Assembly: GCA_950295325.1 (NCBI GenBank)
Contig: OX485803.1
Location: 75,719,554-75,783,553, forward strand
Length of the DNA: 64,000 bases
Direction: 5' to 3'
From: Polytrichum commune
Lineage: Eukaryota; Streptophyta; Polytrichopsida; Polytrichales; Polytrichaceae
Below the pieces are notes generated by a model that worked only from the letters and a program-made list of their open reading frames with translations, did no database searches and was not told the DNA's origin. This document shows, piece by piece, positions 21,401 through 31,816 of this stretch; position 1 is the first letter of the stretch; the number at the start of each line of letters is the position of its first letter. Position numbers and translations under genes: made by a program.

Positions 21401-22133
21401 GAAGTGATTTTTTTTTTGGGGCTACTTCAAATACATTTACAGATGCACAAAAGTTGAAGTCTCACATGTCCACGTAGTACAAGACAAACAAAACAACATG
21501 GAAGAAACAAGTTAAAGCTCAATCGAACGAATAGTTTGCAAAGTTACTTGAGGATGTGGAATAACATTCGATGGGGTCATCGTGTGGACCCTACTCGCAA
21601 CCACCCATTGTTTGGAAGAGTCCACGCAAAGGCCACGATCTTATTAGACGTGAACTTTACTTCGGAGGCCGGCCACCACAAAAAGATGAAATCACAAAAA
21701 GAAAGGAAGAAGGAAAAAGAAGAAACTAACTATGAATTCTAGTAGGTATTAGGGATGTCTAACAATGCCATATCGCTAATATAGCCTTCGATTTGTGGAC
21801 ATGGTGAACGGGCGACCTCCCATTTAAATGGAACTTTCAAGGAATTAGGTTGTCTAACTAAAAACACTCAGGGCTTCTGCAGGATTTTCTGGCATGTGCA
21901 TTACCTGGCATTGGTGAGTTCAAAGAGGTTGAGATATATTTGTGGGTATAGGCTAAAGAAGCAAGTTAGGCCTAAAGAAGCAAGTTAAGTTTGTGTCATC
22001 GACTCCATACTAATATAACGGCCCAAGGGAATTATTGTATACTAGTGGCGTATCTCTCATGCATTCAACATATGAAACTCGTCCTTGTATAGGTTTGTTG
22101 TCGATTCATCTCAAAAGACCTTGAATAGACTAA
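18441..22133. other. Long stretch without a recognised gene
   Basis: 18441-19050 is GC-rich and holds a 172-codon plus-strand ORF (18412-18930) that overlaps the tandem duplication and resembles no family. From 19060 on the DNA is AT-rich, with short internal repeats (GGATATTCATAT and CTAGATATCT at 19140-19260) and no convincing coding signal. A fragment similar to family C/D lies at about 21170-21310. Confidence 0.4.
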
Positions 22134-22460
22134 GGGTCACTTCACACAAGGTAAGGCCTGTGACCATGTACTTGCTTTCAACTCTCATCCAAAGGCCATA
22201 CCATATCTTTAATTGACATAGCATGTTGGAATTTGCGCCAAGAGGTCAAGATATGGACCAAATGCAAATTCCAGCAGACCGTGAACCATTGTTTACAGTT
22301 TGCCATGTAAGCTTTTCATCCATGCGAATTTATTTGAGCCCTTAGGCCTTCACTTTCTAATAATGTGAAGTGAACTTGGACAGTCTTGGCTTTTTGGACC
22401 AATGAGAGATCTTAGAATGCAATGGTCACGAGCAGTCGGTCTTGTGTGTGAAGCACTCCC
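22134..22460 (+). mobile_element. Family B MITE (B1), Harbinger-like termini
   Basis: It starts GGGTCACTTCACACAAGG after TAA (22131-22133) and ends with the inverse of GGGAGTGCTTCACACACAAG. Next to the ends come GGCCTGTGACCATG and TGGTCACGAGC, the subterminal pair of the family. The right-hand target copy is not clear. It has no coding capacity. Confidence 0.65.
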
Positions 22461-22712
22461 AATTTAGGGTCTTAAATTAATTTCAGTGTCAAATCAACTT
22501 CAATGAGTAATCTTTGGGTTCCGTGAAATTCCACATATTTCATGTTGGATGAATGAGAGGTATGCTCGTATACAGTAATTCCCTCTCTCCTAATAAAACC
22601 ATCGATTCCGAACTCTTTGTACCAATTCAAAGTGCAATGGTTTGGGGTGTTTTGGACCCAGATATTTTTGCACCCCACAGATCCTCTTGTAACTTAAACC
22701 CACCTTAGATAG

Positions 22713-22902
22713 TTTTTTTTTGGTTGGTTGGAGACAGAAGGCCGACAAGCCAGCGCCAAAGCACAAGAAGTAGTTGACCACCTGACAAGTTTTCCATCAA
22801 GTAGAGAGAAGATTTCACAACCGGGATTTGAACCGCCAACCTCTTCCTTGAGATTTGGATATCTCTCCACCATCATCTGGTAGTTTAGGGCCATTTCGGA
22901 CC
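22713..22902 (-). mobile_element. SINE, copy 1
   Basis: On the minus strand it begins GGTCCGAAATGGCCCTAAAC, carries the B-box-like GGTTCAAATCC, then CTACTTGATGGAAAACTTG, CAGGTGGTCAACTACTTC and GCGCTGGCTTGTCGGCCTTC, and ends in an A-rich tail. It is flanked by near-identical direct repeats, AAACCCACCTTAG (22696-22708) and AAACCACCTTTAG (22903-22915), a target duplication. It aligns along its whole body with 49465-49658. A tRNA-derived head and A tail make it a SINE moved by LINE machinery. It has no coding capacity. Confidence 0.88.
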
Positions 22903-23096
22903 AAACCACCTTTAGTTTTTTTGCATTCAGAGAGAAACGGCTGATGTGGCTGACACCTAAGTGATGACCTGGCATGCCCCGTAAATTGGCAAGCAGCTCC
23001 TTGTCAACATCCACAGGCCATGCTTGGGAGCTTTTTGTCGGAAACCCAACTCTGCAAAACACCTTAAAGCTAGGTGAACCTTTAACTCAAGATATA

Positions 23097-23471
23097 CTGT
23101 ATGTGGGTGTTATTTGATTCGTTTTTGTATGTTCTCCAACTTGTACCAGTTAGATTTACACAATGAACCCTTTGTTGCATTAGTGAATCTATGAGGAAGC
23201 ATCACCAAAAGTTGGATTGAAAATCATACCTCCTTTGATTCAATTATGGCTTGTGGAAGTGTATGTTTGTTGATTCCTACTTGAACACATAGTTCCTCTC
23301 AAATGTGTTCACTATTGAATGTGGAATACTTAAGAATATTTGAAGACTTAGCCCAATCTCTTTTGACACATGTGTTTTACTAGTGTTTGTTTTTTCACCC
23401 TCACCTAACCACACATGAATCAAATATAGACGTTTGATTATGAAAAGTAATCTAATAATACCTACATACCT
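23097..23471 (+). mobile_element. Family C MITE (C2) beside the Tc1 relic
   Basis: The left end CTGTATGTGGGTGTTATTTG follows TA, and the right end is CCTACATACCT followed by TG (the expected TA mutated). The interior matches 28871-29238. It lies just 37 bp from the readable end of the Tc1-type transposase relic. Confidence 0.65.
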
Positions 23472-23507
23472 TGTTAGAGGGTGTTGTGGAGTTGGGAATA
23501 ATATGAG

Positions 23508-24488
23508 TTACACTAACCCTAAAACAACTTGGATACGATTAGGCATGCCATGATAGAAGTTTTGACATTGCTTAGGAGCGATGGAATGGAACGAAGCTTG
23601 CACATGCTCCCACAATCGAAGCATTCCTTTGGTTGGTGTAAGATACTCATTTAATTTATGTTTTGGAAGTGCCCACACATGCTCAATTGTATGTAGGTCA
23701 GGTGGTTGAGGAGGCCAAGTAAGTACATCAAAATTTTGCATTGGCAACCAATGCTTGACCACTTTTGCAGTATGCTTAGGATCATTATCATGCTAAAATA
23801 TGACACGAGAAAGGTTGAAACGGTACCATTCAATTGTCTTCGTGACCCCATCTTGAATAGCACTAAGATACAAAGCTCGTGTCATCTTCCCCTCTATCTT
23901 GCACATGTAACCCATGCCACGGGAAGTTATACAACCCCACACAAAAAACTACACAACCTCCATGTTTAACTGTTTGGCTCATATGATGAGCTTGTAATTG
24001 AGATTTTCCATCTCTCACCCAATGCCAAGTGCAACCATCATATTGAAATTGATCGATCTTAGTCTCATCACTAAAAACCACCCTACACAAATCATGAATA
24101 ATCCAATCTTGATGACGTTGAGCAAATTCCAACCTGCAACGCACATTCTTGGCCATGAGCAAGATTTTATTTATTTTTGCTTCTCTAATGACCTAAGACT
24201 CGCTTCATGAAGTGCATACCTCACTGTGTTGGTGCTTACTACCACATTCAAGTGTGCGCTCAAAGCACGCCTCACATCTACAACATTATCTAATCCATCA
24301 ACTGTGATGGTTCTTACACACACTCGTTGTTGAGCAAGGGTGATGCTTCTCGGGTGCCCTCCTCTTGAAGGCTCCACATAAGGAACACACTCTATACAAA
24401 TCCTAGAACATGTAAATTGAGAGATATCCAACAATTTTGACATTTCACATGTGCTATGCCCATGTTGCAAAAGGACTTTAGCATTCAA
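23508..24488 (-). pseudogene. Tc1-type (DD34E) transposase, degenerate
   Basis: Minus-strand pieces in different frames read in order as a Tc1 transposase. An N-terminal helix-turn-helix part ends in PSRGGHPRSIT and a second DNA-binding part follows. Next come AKNVRCRLEFAQRHQDW, VVFSDETKIDQF (first catalytic Asp) and TVKHGG. After a frameshift comes HDNDPKHTA (second Asp), then TWPPQPPDLHTIEHVW (Glu). I count 34 residues between the second Asp and the Glu, the DD34E spacing of Tc1. Breaks are a frameshift with stop near 24165, a frameshift near 23930, and a nonsense codon just before HDND near 23788. The element cannot encode a working enzyme. Its own inverted repeats were not found. Confidence 0.88.
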
Positions 24489-26193
24489 CCTCGTCTCCTC
24501 AGTAATGCTCTCATGGGCAAAGAAACCCTCACAATTGTAAGAGAAAATGTCCTAAGAGGCCACATTATTAACTAGAAGTGAGAGGAAAAACCCTAGGCGG
24601 CGCCGTGAACTTATTCTTGCAATTGAAGGTGAGTTATGAAAACAATTCCCAAAAGTGAGTACCCAAGTTCCTTCAAAATGCAATTTCTCTCTTGTTGTTG
24701 TTGCAATACTCAACCTGGAATTCAAAAGGATGATAGCCAATTTGGTTGCGCATTTTGACCCAATTGATGGTTTGGCAAAAAGATCAACATTCTTCCATAA
24801 ATGGCTTCCTGAAATTTGTGGTTTGCTAATTGATTCAATTTTGAGAGTTAGTGTATGATTTCCCCATAAGGCTTTGGGATATCCTCCCATCACTAAATTT
24901 ATTGTTGAATGTGGTGATCGGGAGGTTAGGTGAGCAAGACAAATGTCATTTGCCTCATATTTGGATATTGAACCCATGCTATTGCTACTATGATGTCATG
25001 TTCAAAAAGTAGTTCACATGTCATGCCATTACATACCAACCCTAGCAATGTTAGCCATGCCCTAGTGCTCTCACAAACAACGTGCAGTAAATAGGATGGA
25101 TTGGACTTGGGATGCACTCCACATTGCAGTACCCGCCCATGTGGGTGCACTAAAGGTATTACTTGAACATGTTATGTACATCGTAGACATGAGATGGATT
25201 GTGTTGAAGGCAAGGTTTGGATGTATGTTTTGGGATATTATATGACATTTTTAATATGTTAAAATACAATAGATCCATCATCTAGACATGAAAATGTAGA
25301 TCTAAGATTTAGTCCATGAGTGGTTGCATACATTTTGGACTAGAACATATATTTGAGGCTATGTGTAACCCTTGCATTTGTAGGTATATTCTTGTTTTCT
25401 TACAAGAAAAAATTGACATATAGGGATATTCATATGAAGGTGACATATGCACGTAATTCTTATCCTAATCATAAGAGTACAACCCCCCTCCCCCGGACCG
25501 AACTGACCCTTACTCGTCCTAGACCTAAAGTAGACTATTTCAAAACCCTATCAAGAACCTTCGACTCACTCTAAATTGCCCCTCCCCTGGAAAAAGAGAG
25601 AGAACATGTTAGGACTTCTCAAAAACTTTATGTGTGGGGATGACCAAGACATAATTCATATGCAAGGGTGTAACATGCTAGGACAACACGGGCCCATAGC
25701 TCACAATTCAATTACCTCACAATACAAGTGGTGGGAGTCAAGCAGATGATCAAGTGGACCAAACAAGTATGATGGCGAGGAGCGTAACGTTCATCATAAT
25801 GAAATATGAAAGAACCACGTGCCATTTGCACTGTAAAACTGCAGTGTCAAATTATGGTCCCAAGCAGGCCATTATCAATTTGTTAGACCGTGACACCTAC
25901 ATAATGTCATCCCATTGGGAAGGTGAAATTGTAGTGAACTATCATATTGCCTATGAATGATTGATTTTAAGATTATTTGATTCCAAAAATAATACCAGAG
26001 ACCTCAATTAGTTTGTCGAAATACAATTGGAATAGATCGACCCTCAACACGTAGGGACTTGTTTTGTACTGCATTTTTTTCATTACCTTTTCATCCATAA
26101 TGGATGATTATACATAAACAACAGGAATCCCACGCCTCTACATGGCACCGCCGTCTTCACGACCAAAAAATTAGCCTCAAAGATCCGAGTCAC
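24489..26193. other. No recognised gene
   Basis: AT-rich sequence. A 141-codon minus-strand ORF at 24552-24977 has no recognisable domain. A C-rich patch occurs at about 25480-25510. I see no RNA gene. Confidence 0.4.
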
Positions 26194-26196
26194 TTA

Positions 26197-26780
26197 GGGC
26201 CACTTCACACTATGGCCGAAGGTCAAGAGGTCATCAATTTCAACCAATTAGATTGCAAGGAACCAAGAATTCAGCTTCTCAACCCTTCACACTAGAGACC
26301 AAAGTCCAAAGGCCGTCGCAATTGATAATGCCTACATGGCAATGCTTTTTGACCAAGGCAATGGACTCTTGAAAGAAGTTTGGGTCGGACAGGAATGGAA
26401 ACCCAAACTATGGTTGAGAGGCTGTCGATTTTTTTCCATAAAAAAAATCAAACATTGACAAGATCTTGGCCGTTAGATTGGAGGGGTTGTTTTGGGCAGG
26501 GAATAAAGTGGGACGCTCCTTCTTCATTTGGACTTTGAGCTTGGACTTCAGAGGCTTCACACTATGACCGTCCAAGTCGAGAGGCCATGGGAGTTCATGG
26601 CCAAAGGTTTGGACTTTGGGCTTGGCCTTTGGAGGCTTCACAGTGTGCCCGGCCAACAGGCTCCAATATCTATATTTCATTGGCTATGTATTTTCAGCCC
26701 ATTTCTTTGGACTCTCAACAAAGTTTGGCCATTCAATCCCACGGCCTCTCGACCTGGACGACCGTAGTGTGAAGCGGCCC
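26197..26780 (-). mobile_element. Family A MITE (A1) with Harbinger-like termini
   Basis: It starts GGGCCACTTCACACTATGG and ends with the inverse of GGGCCGCTTCACACTACGG; TTA precedes and TAG follows. It is the inverted-orientation relative of 38669-39160. It is about 92 bp longer because it contains an internal repeat of its own end (GGCTTCACACTATGACCG at about 26553, and a weaker one near 26631). ORFs inside it are by-products. Terminal GGGCC and a TWA-like target fit PIF/Harbinger. Confidence 0.8.
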
Positions 26781-28176
26781 TAGGTAAATTAGGTGACATA
26801 AGGTGCTTCTCAGTTCATCTTTCTTATGCTAAACTATACTTTCCACGTGGAATTCGAAAGAGTCTCAAGCTATGTAAGACTGACATGTGGCATACTTTCA
26901 ATAACGGCTATTAATAACTCTCGACTTCGGCAAGAATCACTCGACAGTGTTCCTTGTTAAACGAGAGCCCGGGCATGTGCGTGACTCCTTGTTGTTGAAC
27001 TGTATCAATAGAATCATTTGTACCCCAACCACAAACTATCATGCATTCTTGGAGCCGAGTCCATTGGTACCTACAATCTTGGGTAGGGGATTATCAAGGG
27101 CCACATTGAAGTATTGTAATTATACGAGTGGCGAACCTCTCTTTGATTCCCTGAGAACAAGCATTGTCTTTGTTATAAGCTATAACATGGCCCAACGCTC
27201 TCCACGACTCGGAGTTCATGGGCCTGGGAATATGATGTAAGCTTACATGCTACGTTCGTCCTTGATTTCCTAATTCATCGACTTCAACTTGACTTTTTCG
27301 TAACATTCTTCAATCGGGTGTTGGGTTGGTGGGGCTGCCAACTAGCTTGTATAAACTCGAGGATTTTTTTTGAATATTGGTCCCATTTAAGATCGAATAT
27401 GAAACTGGAGACGAGACGGTTAAGCATTCCTTCAAGCAATAAACAACAGTATGTTAAGTATCGCAGGTGAGTAATATGAGAACAATGAATAATGCCGAAA
27501 ACAGTAAGTTGTGAACAATGTTGTGTTAAAAAACTCCAACCAAGCAGAGAATCGAACCAATAGTACTTACTGGTGAATGTTATGTCATTGCGTGGGATGA
27601 GGTAATCCCATAGTTGTGCATATTTGACATGTAGTTGCATGGAGCCCCCCCCCCCCCCCCAAACCCCCCTCTTCTTCTTATTTTCTTTCTTAAATTTTTT
27701 TTTTAAAGGAACCTGAGTGATTAGAATCTGAGATAAGGTTTCTAGTTTGGATGGATATGAGAGACACAGTCGCATGCAACTGACTTTTGGTCAGGGGACA
27801 ATCGAGGAGCACTTACACACACTTTCCCACATTGAATGTTTTGTTTTACCTCAACCAACTTGCCCCACTGTATTGTATTGTGTGCAGGTTAGATTGATTA
27901 TCCATGCTTCCAAATGCCACATGTCATGATGTGGGTGGTTGGAGCATCTCAGAAGATGACATGGACAGTGGATTTAGCCAGCGATGTGCCCGATGACATC
28001 ACACCGTAAGTGAAGTACGATGGCAGAAACCAAGCCCCCAGACACGACTGTGGATGAGCCAATCAGGAGATCTAAGGTAAGGTGTCCAGAGATATTTAGT
28101 ACTTGGCACGCCCAACAAGGAAGTCACTTTTTAGCTTGGAAGAAGGCGCCGATTCGACTGGGAGGGTTTGTGCCAC
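26781..28176. other. No recognised gene; poly-C tract
   Basis: No family resemblance is seen in the short ORFs. A run of 16 C lies at 27645-27660, followed by CT-rich and T-rich DNA. ORF 27284-27775 (-) runs through this simple sequence and is not called. Confidence 0.4.
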
Positions 28177-28179
28177 TAA

Positions 28180-28684
28180 GGACCACTTTACACATGAGCC
28201 AAGGGCCGTGACCATGAGATTGTGTGAGCCCACAAGAAAGTGTCCAAAGGCCGTCCCAACACACCTCCAAAACCATCTAGTGTGGTCACGGACCCTCAAG
28301 TGTAGTGTGAAGTCATATGCGACCGGGTCCTCAATCGAATGCTATTTCAATGAAATTTTCTATTCATGTGGGTCCTTACGCATAATAGAATAGAATTAAA
28401 TCAACGGTTGTGAGCATTTGGAGTGCCATGGTCTCCCGGTTTTGTGTTAGGCCTACATCCAAGAGGTGGCTTTTGAAATTAGTCCAAGTGACCGTGAAAC
28501 ATAATCCATGTGATGCCATGTAGGATATCCATGTAGATTTTACATCCATCTTACATTCACATTCTGCGATGGTCCCTCAAGCGTAGTGTGAAGGAGCGAA
28601 CTTGGACCGGCTCCGCCTTTTCCACCAATGAGAGTGCTTGAAGTGTAGTGGTCACGGGCTCTCAGTCTCGTGTGTGAAGTGCCC
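28180..28684 (+). mobile_element. Family B MITE (B2), complete with TAA target duplication
   Basis: It starts GGACCACTTTACACATGAGC and ends with the inverse of GGGCACTTCACACACGAG, flanked by TAA on both sides (28177-28179 and 28685-28687). The subterminal GGGCCGTGACCAT is mirrored by TGGTCACGGGC. It is about 505 bp and non-coding. It is the clearest full copy of the family and shows a PIF/Harbinger-type 3-bp target duplication. Confidence 0.85.
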
Positions 28685-28870
28685 TAATTGTTGTAACAAG
28701 CTGTAATGGACACTGATTGTGGACATGCTGAATACAATGTTACATAACGTCCTCTCAATTTTGTGTTCATTATCGAGTGTGAAATAGTATCCAGTCCACA
28801 ACCCCTCCCAATGATCTTTGGCTAATGTAATTAGAAGGGCAGATGCACCTTTCAATGAAGTTGCAGAATA

Positions 28871-29238
28871 AGATATTTGGGTGTTATTCAGTTTGTTTTT
28901 TCATGTTCTCCAATGTCTACCGACTAGATTTACACAACATAACTTGTGTTGCATTGGCAAATCTACGACGAAGCACCGACAAATATTGGACTGCAAACAC
29001 TTGGACTTCCTTTGATTTGATTATGGATTTTGGAAGTGCATATCTGTTGGTTCTTTAACCGAATGCGTAGGTCCTCCCAATTGTGTGTTCACTGTTGAGC
29101 GTGGTGTAGTTAACGAAACTTGAAGATGTAGTCCAATCTTTTTGAAGCATGTGACGTTGTGGGTTTCGTTACTTTATCCACACCGATCGAATATAGGTGT
29201 CCAATCAAGAAAAGTAACCAAATAACACCCGCACACCT
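28871..29238 (+). mobile_element. Family C MITE (C3) with TA target duplication
   Basis: It starts AGATATTTGGGTGTTATTCA and ends ACCCGCACACCT, flanked by TA (28869-28870 and 29239-29240). Internal landmarks are CATGTTCTCCAA, GATTTACACAA, TGTGTTCACTGTTGA and ATATAGGTGTCCAATCAAG. It is non-coding. Confidence 0.78.
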
Positions 29239-30069
29239 TATGTGAAACTAGCTATGATGACATCACATTGCTAAGCGCCACCTACCACTTACCCTAGAGT
29301 GGGAGAATGATTCCACCAAGGACTGGGAGAATGATTCCAACATGTTGTGGCTCTCGAAAAATGATGGCTTTAGTCTTAGTGCCACAACAAGATCCCCATG
29401 GAAAGGGAAAATAATAATCAAAATGTCTTAATTTAGAATGGATGAAGGAGCATGAGATTTTAGTAATGGTATGGATGTTCACAATTATCTTTCAATTCGT
29501 GGCTATGGAGACCGCATGGACCACAAGCTTGGGCCCGCCTTCTCCACTAAGGAGAGCTTGGCAAAAACAAGTATGATTGATATTTTGAATGTTACTTGAG
29601 AGCATGTGAGGGTTTAGCTATATATTCAACCACTACATAGGATGGGTTTACATTAGGACCCGGGTCCAAGAAACGTGGGATCCACAACACCCCTCAGTAG
29701 TTCTTATTTTTGGATTCAAATTTGGACCCAAGCTTGAAGATCGGTTTCTCAAACTACAAGTACTTTGTCGTGGTGGGGAATGTTGAGACTTGATAGAAAA
29801 GTTACCCACATTAGTGCCATTTCATTTCTTCATGCCTTGGACCCAAATCCTACTATAAGATCCTTGGGTCCAAATTCTTGCTTTTGACCAATGCGATCTC
29901 TCAATTTTGGAGTTTCTTTTGGTCTTGGACCCTAATTCAAAACCACCCATTGTATTAGGTTTTATGGGCTATATAAAAGTGAGTTCACTCCTCTAATATA
30001 TTTTATAGATAAGTGAGGGCCACGACTTTCAATGGTGGTGCGGCTTCGTACCGATTTAAATCTTTATTT
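29239..30069. other. No recognised gene
   Basis: AT-rich DNA with no coding or RNA signal that I can support. The phrase TTGGACCCAAG/CCTTGGGTCCAA recurs in both orientations at 29730-29880, suggesting an old short inverted element. Confidence 0.35.
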
Positions 30070-30411
30070 TAATACTCCCTAACCTCTCTAATATCATGCA
30101 TGTGGCAATCAAAGTGCACATGGTATTAAGGAGGTATGCAGTGTTAACATGGATACATGATAATTAAGAATTAGTGTAACAGGTGACATTATGGAATAAC
30201 ACAGAATCAGCAGTGCAATAATGACAATGATGACAACGTGATGCATGCGAACGTGTGGTTTGAATTCGTTGGTGGATTGTTTTGTTGTCAAAACTCATGA
30301 TGTATGAGAAGGAAGCGTGACAACAAGGAGAGAGATTTAAGTCGACCACATTTGTTCTCTAGGTTGAGGATGTAAGAGAGGGTGTGACATTACGGAGGTT
30401 AGAGTTTATCT
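30070..30411 (+). mobile_element. Family F element (F2)
   Basis: The left end ATACTCCCTAACCTCTCTAA and the right end (inverse of GATAAACTCTAACCTCCGTA) are diverged versions of the 28-bp termini of the element at 56329-57459. The interior (GTGGCAATCAAAGTGCAC, AGAATTAGTGTAACA, GACAACGTGATGCATGCGAA) matches 51605-51900 in inverted orientation. It is non-coding. Confidence 0.65.
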
Positions 30412-30704
30412 TATGGGTCGAGTCCGTGAAATTTGAAGGACAACCCCAGGATGATGGAGGGAGATGTGTGGCTGACGCATTGTTTTTTGGGTGTGGATTT
30501 TTCTTACACTATTTTATATCTACGTGCTAGCCTAAGTGATGACTCTATATACTTTACATTAGATTTTTTGAGTTTGTGGACCGATTTGGCCCACTTCTCC
30601 CGTCCATAGCAGAGAGAGGTGTGGTGGGTGGGCCTGATCCACAAACCACCACAAGGCTCACCCCAAATTCAACACATAAGGTAGAAGTGCCTTACGGTAG
30701 ATGA

Positions 30705-31816
30705 GGGCCACTTCACACACGAGCCAAGAGCCGTGACCATGAAATCGTGAGAGCCCAAAGAAAGTGTCGAAGGCCATCCCAAGACACCTCTAAAATCATG
30801 TAGTGTGGTCACGGACCCTCAAGTGTAGTGTGAAGTCATATGTGACCAGATCCTCAACCAAATGCTATTTCAATGAATTTCTATTCATGCAGGCCCTCAC
30901 TCATGATAAAATAGAAAAAATTAATGGTTGTGAACATTTGGAGTGCCATGGTCTTCCAAGTTTGTGTTATGCCTACTACATCCAAGAGGTGGTTTTTGGA
31001 AATAAATCAAACGACCATGAAATACGATCCATTGGATGCCATGTAAGAATCCATTGGTTGGCACCTCACAACCACATGCCGCCTCCCAATTTTCCCACCT
31101 CACACACACAAATCAAGCATGTCATAGCTCAGTGGATGTCAACCCTAATTATGGAGGATGGTGGGTGTAGTTTGATTTTTGCAAAGGTGACTAACCAAAT
31201 ATTATCAATGTGGTAGCTGATACACCATGTATTACTCACCCACCAAATTAGAGCGACTGTACCATGACATTATTTTTTCATTTTTTCATAGAAGTTTCAA
31301 CCAAAAAATTACCATAGTGACATAAAATATTGTATGACACTAAATATCATATTTAGTGTAGTCACTTCTCAAACTCAATCGGTTCATCTGTAACTAGTGG
31401 TGGGTTCCCCCTGCTTATTGATGGACATCTTTCTCTTTGTACCACTCATATAAAACATGCAATTAGTGCAAGATGATTAGCCAATCCAAATTGTGCCCAT
31501 AGCCATTTGCCTCGTAGTTTTTGGAGCTCACATGAATATCTTAGGACACAACACTAGGACACCATGGCACTATGAAATCTCACAACCGTTCATGTATTAT
31601 ATTTCATCATTTGTGAGGACGGACCCCGCATGAATAGAAATTTCTTGAATTAGCATTTTGGTTGAGGGTCCGGTCACATGTGATGTCACACTACACTTGA
31701 GGGCCTGTGACCACACTACATTAATTTGGAAGTGTCTTGGGACGGTCTTTGGACACTTTTGTTGGGGCTCTCACAATTCCATGGTCACGGCTCTCGACTC
31801 GTGTGCGAAGTGGCCC
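30705..31816. repeat. 1.1-kb long inverted repeat made of two family B ends
   Basis: The left arm (about 30705-30975) starts GGGCCACTTCACACACGAGC; the right arm (about 31545-31816) is its reverse complement, starting GGGCCACTTCGCACACGAGT on the minus strand. Both arms continue through GAGAGCCGTGACCATG, TGTAGTGTGGTCAC and CCCTCAAGTGTAGTGTGA into the interior. The roughly 570-bp centre holds an ACACTAAATAT palindrome (31337-31359), a family E end (about 31360-31430) and a family D fragment (about 31430-31545). No TAA duplication flanks the whole. Either two copies lie head-to-head or this is a fold-back form. Confidence 0.75.

Noticed and set aside
24552-24977. Minus-strand ORF beside the Tc1 relic as an accessory transposon gene
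   Set aside because: Tc1 elements encode only a transposase and the ORF shows no helix-turn-helix or nuclease motif.
26408-26680. Minus-strand ORF with a similar ORF at 38642-38911, suggesting a conserved protein
   Set aside because: Both lie inside family A MITEs; the similarity is that of the repeat and includes terminal-repeat sequence.
27284-27775. 163-codon minus-strand ORF
   Set aside because: Runs through poly-C and T-rich simple sequence and has no recognisable domain.
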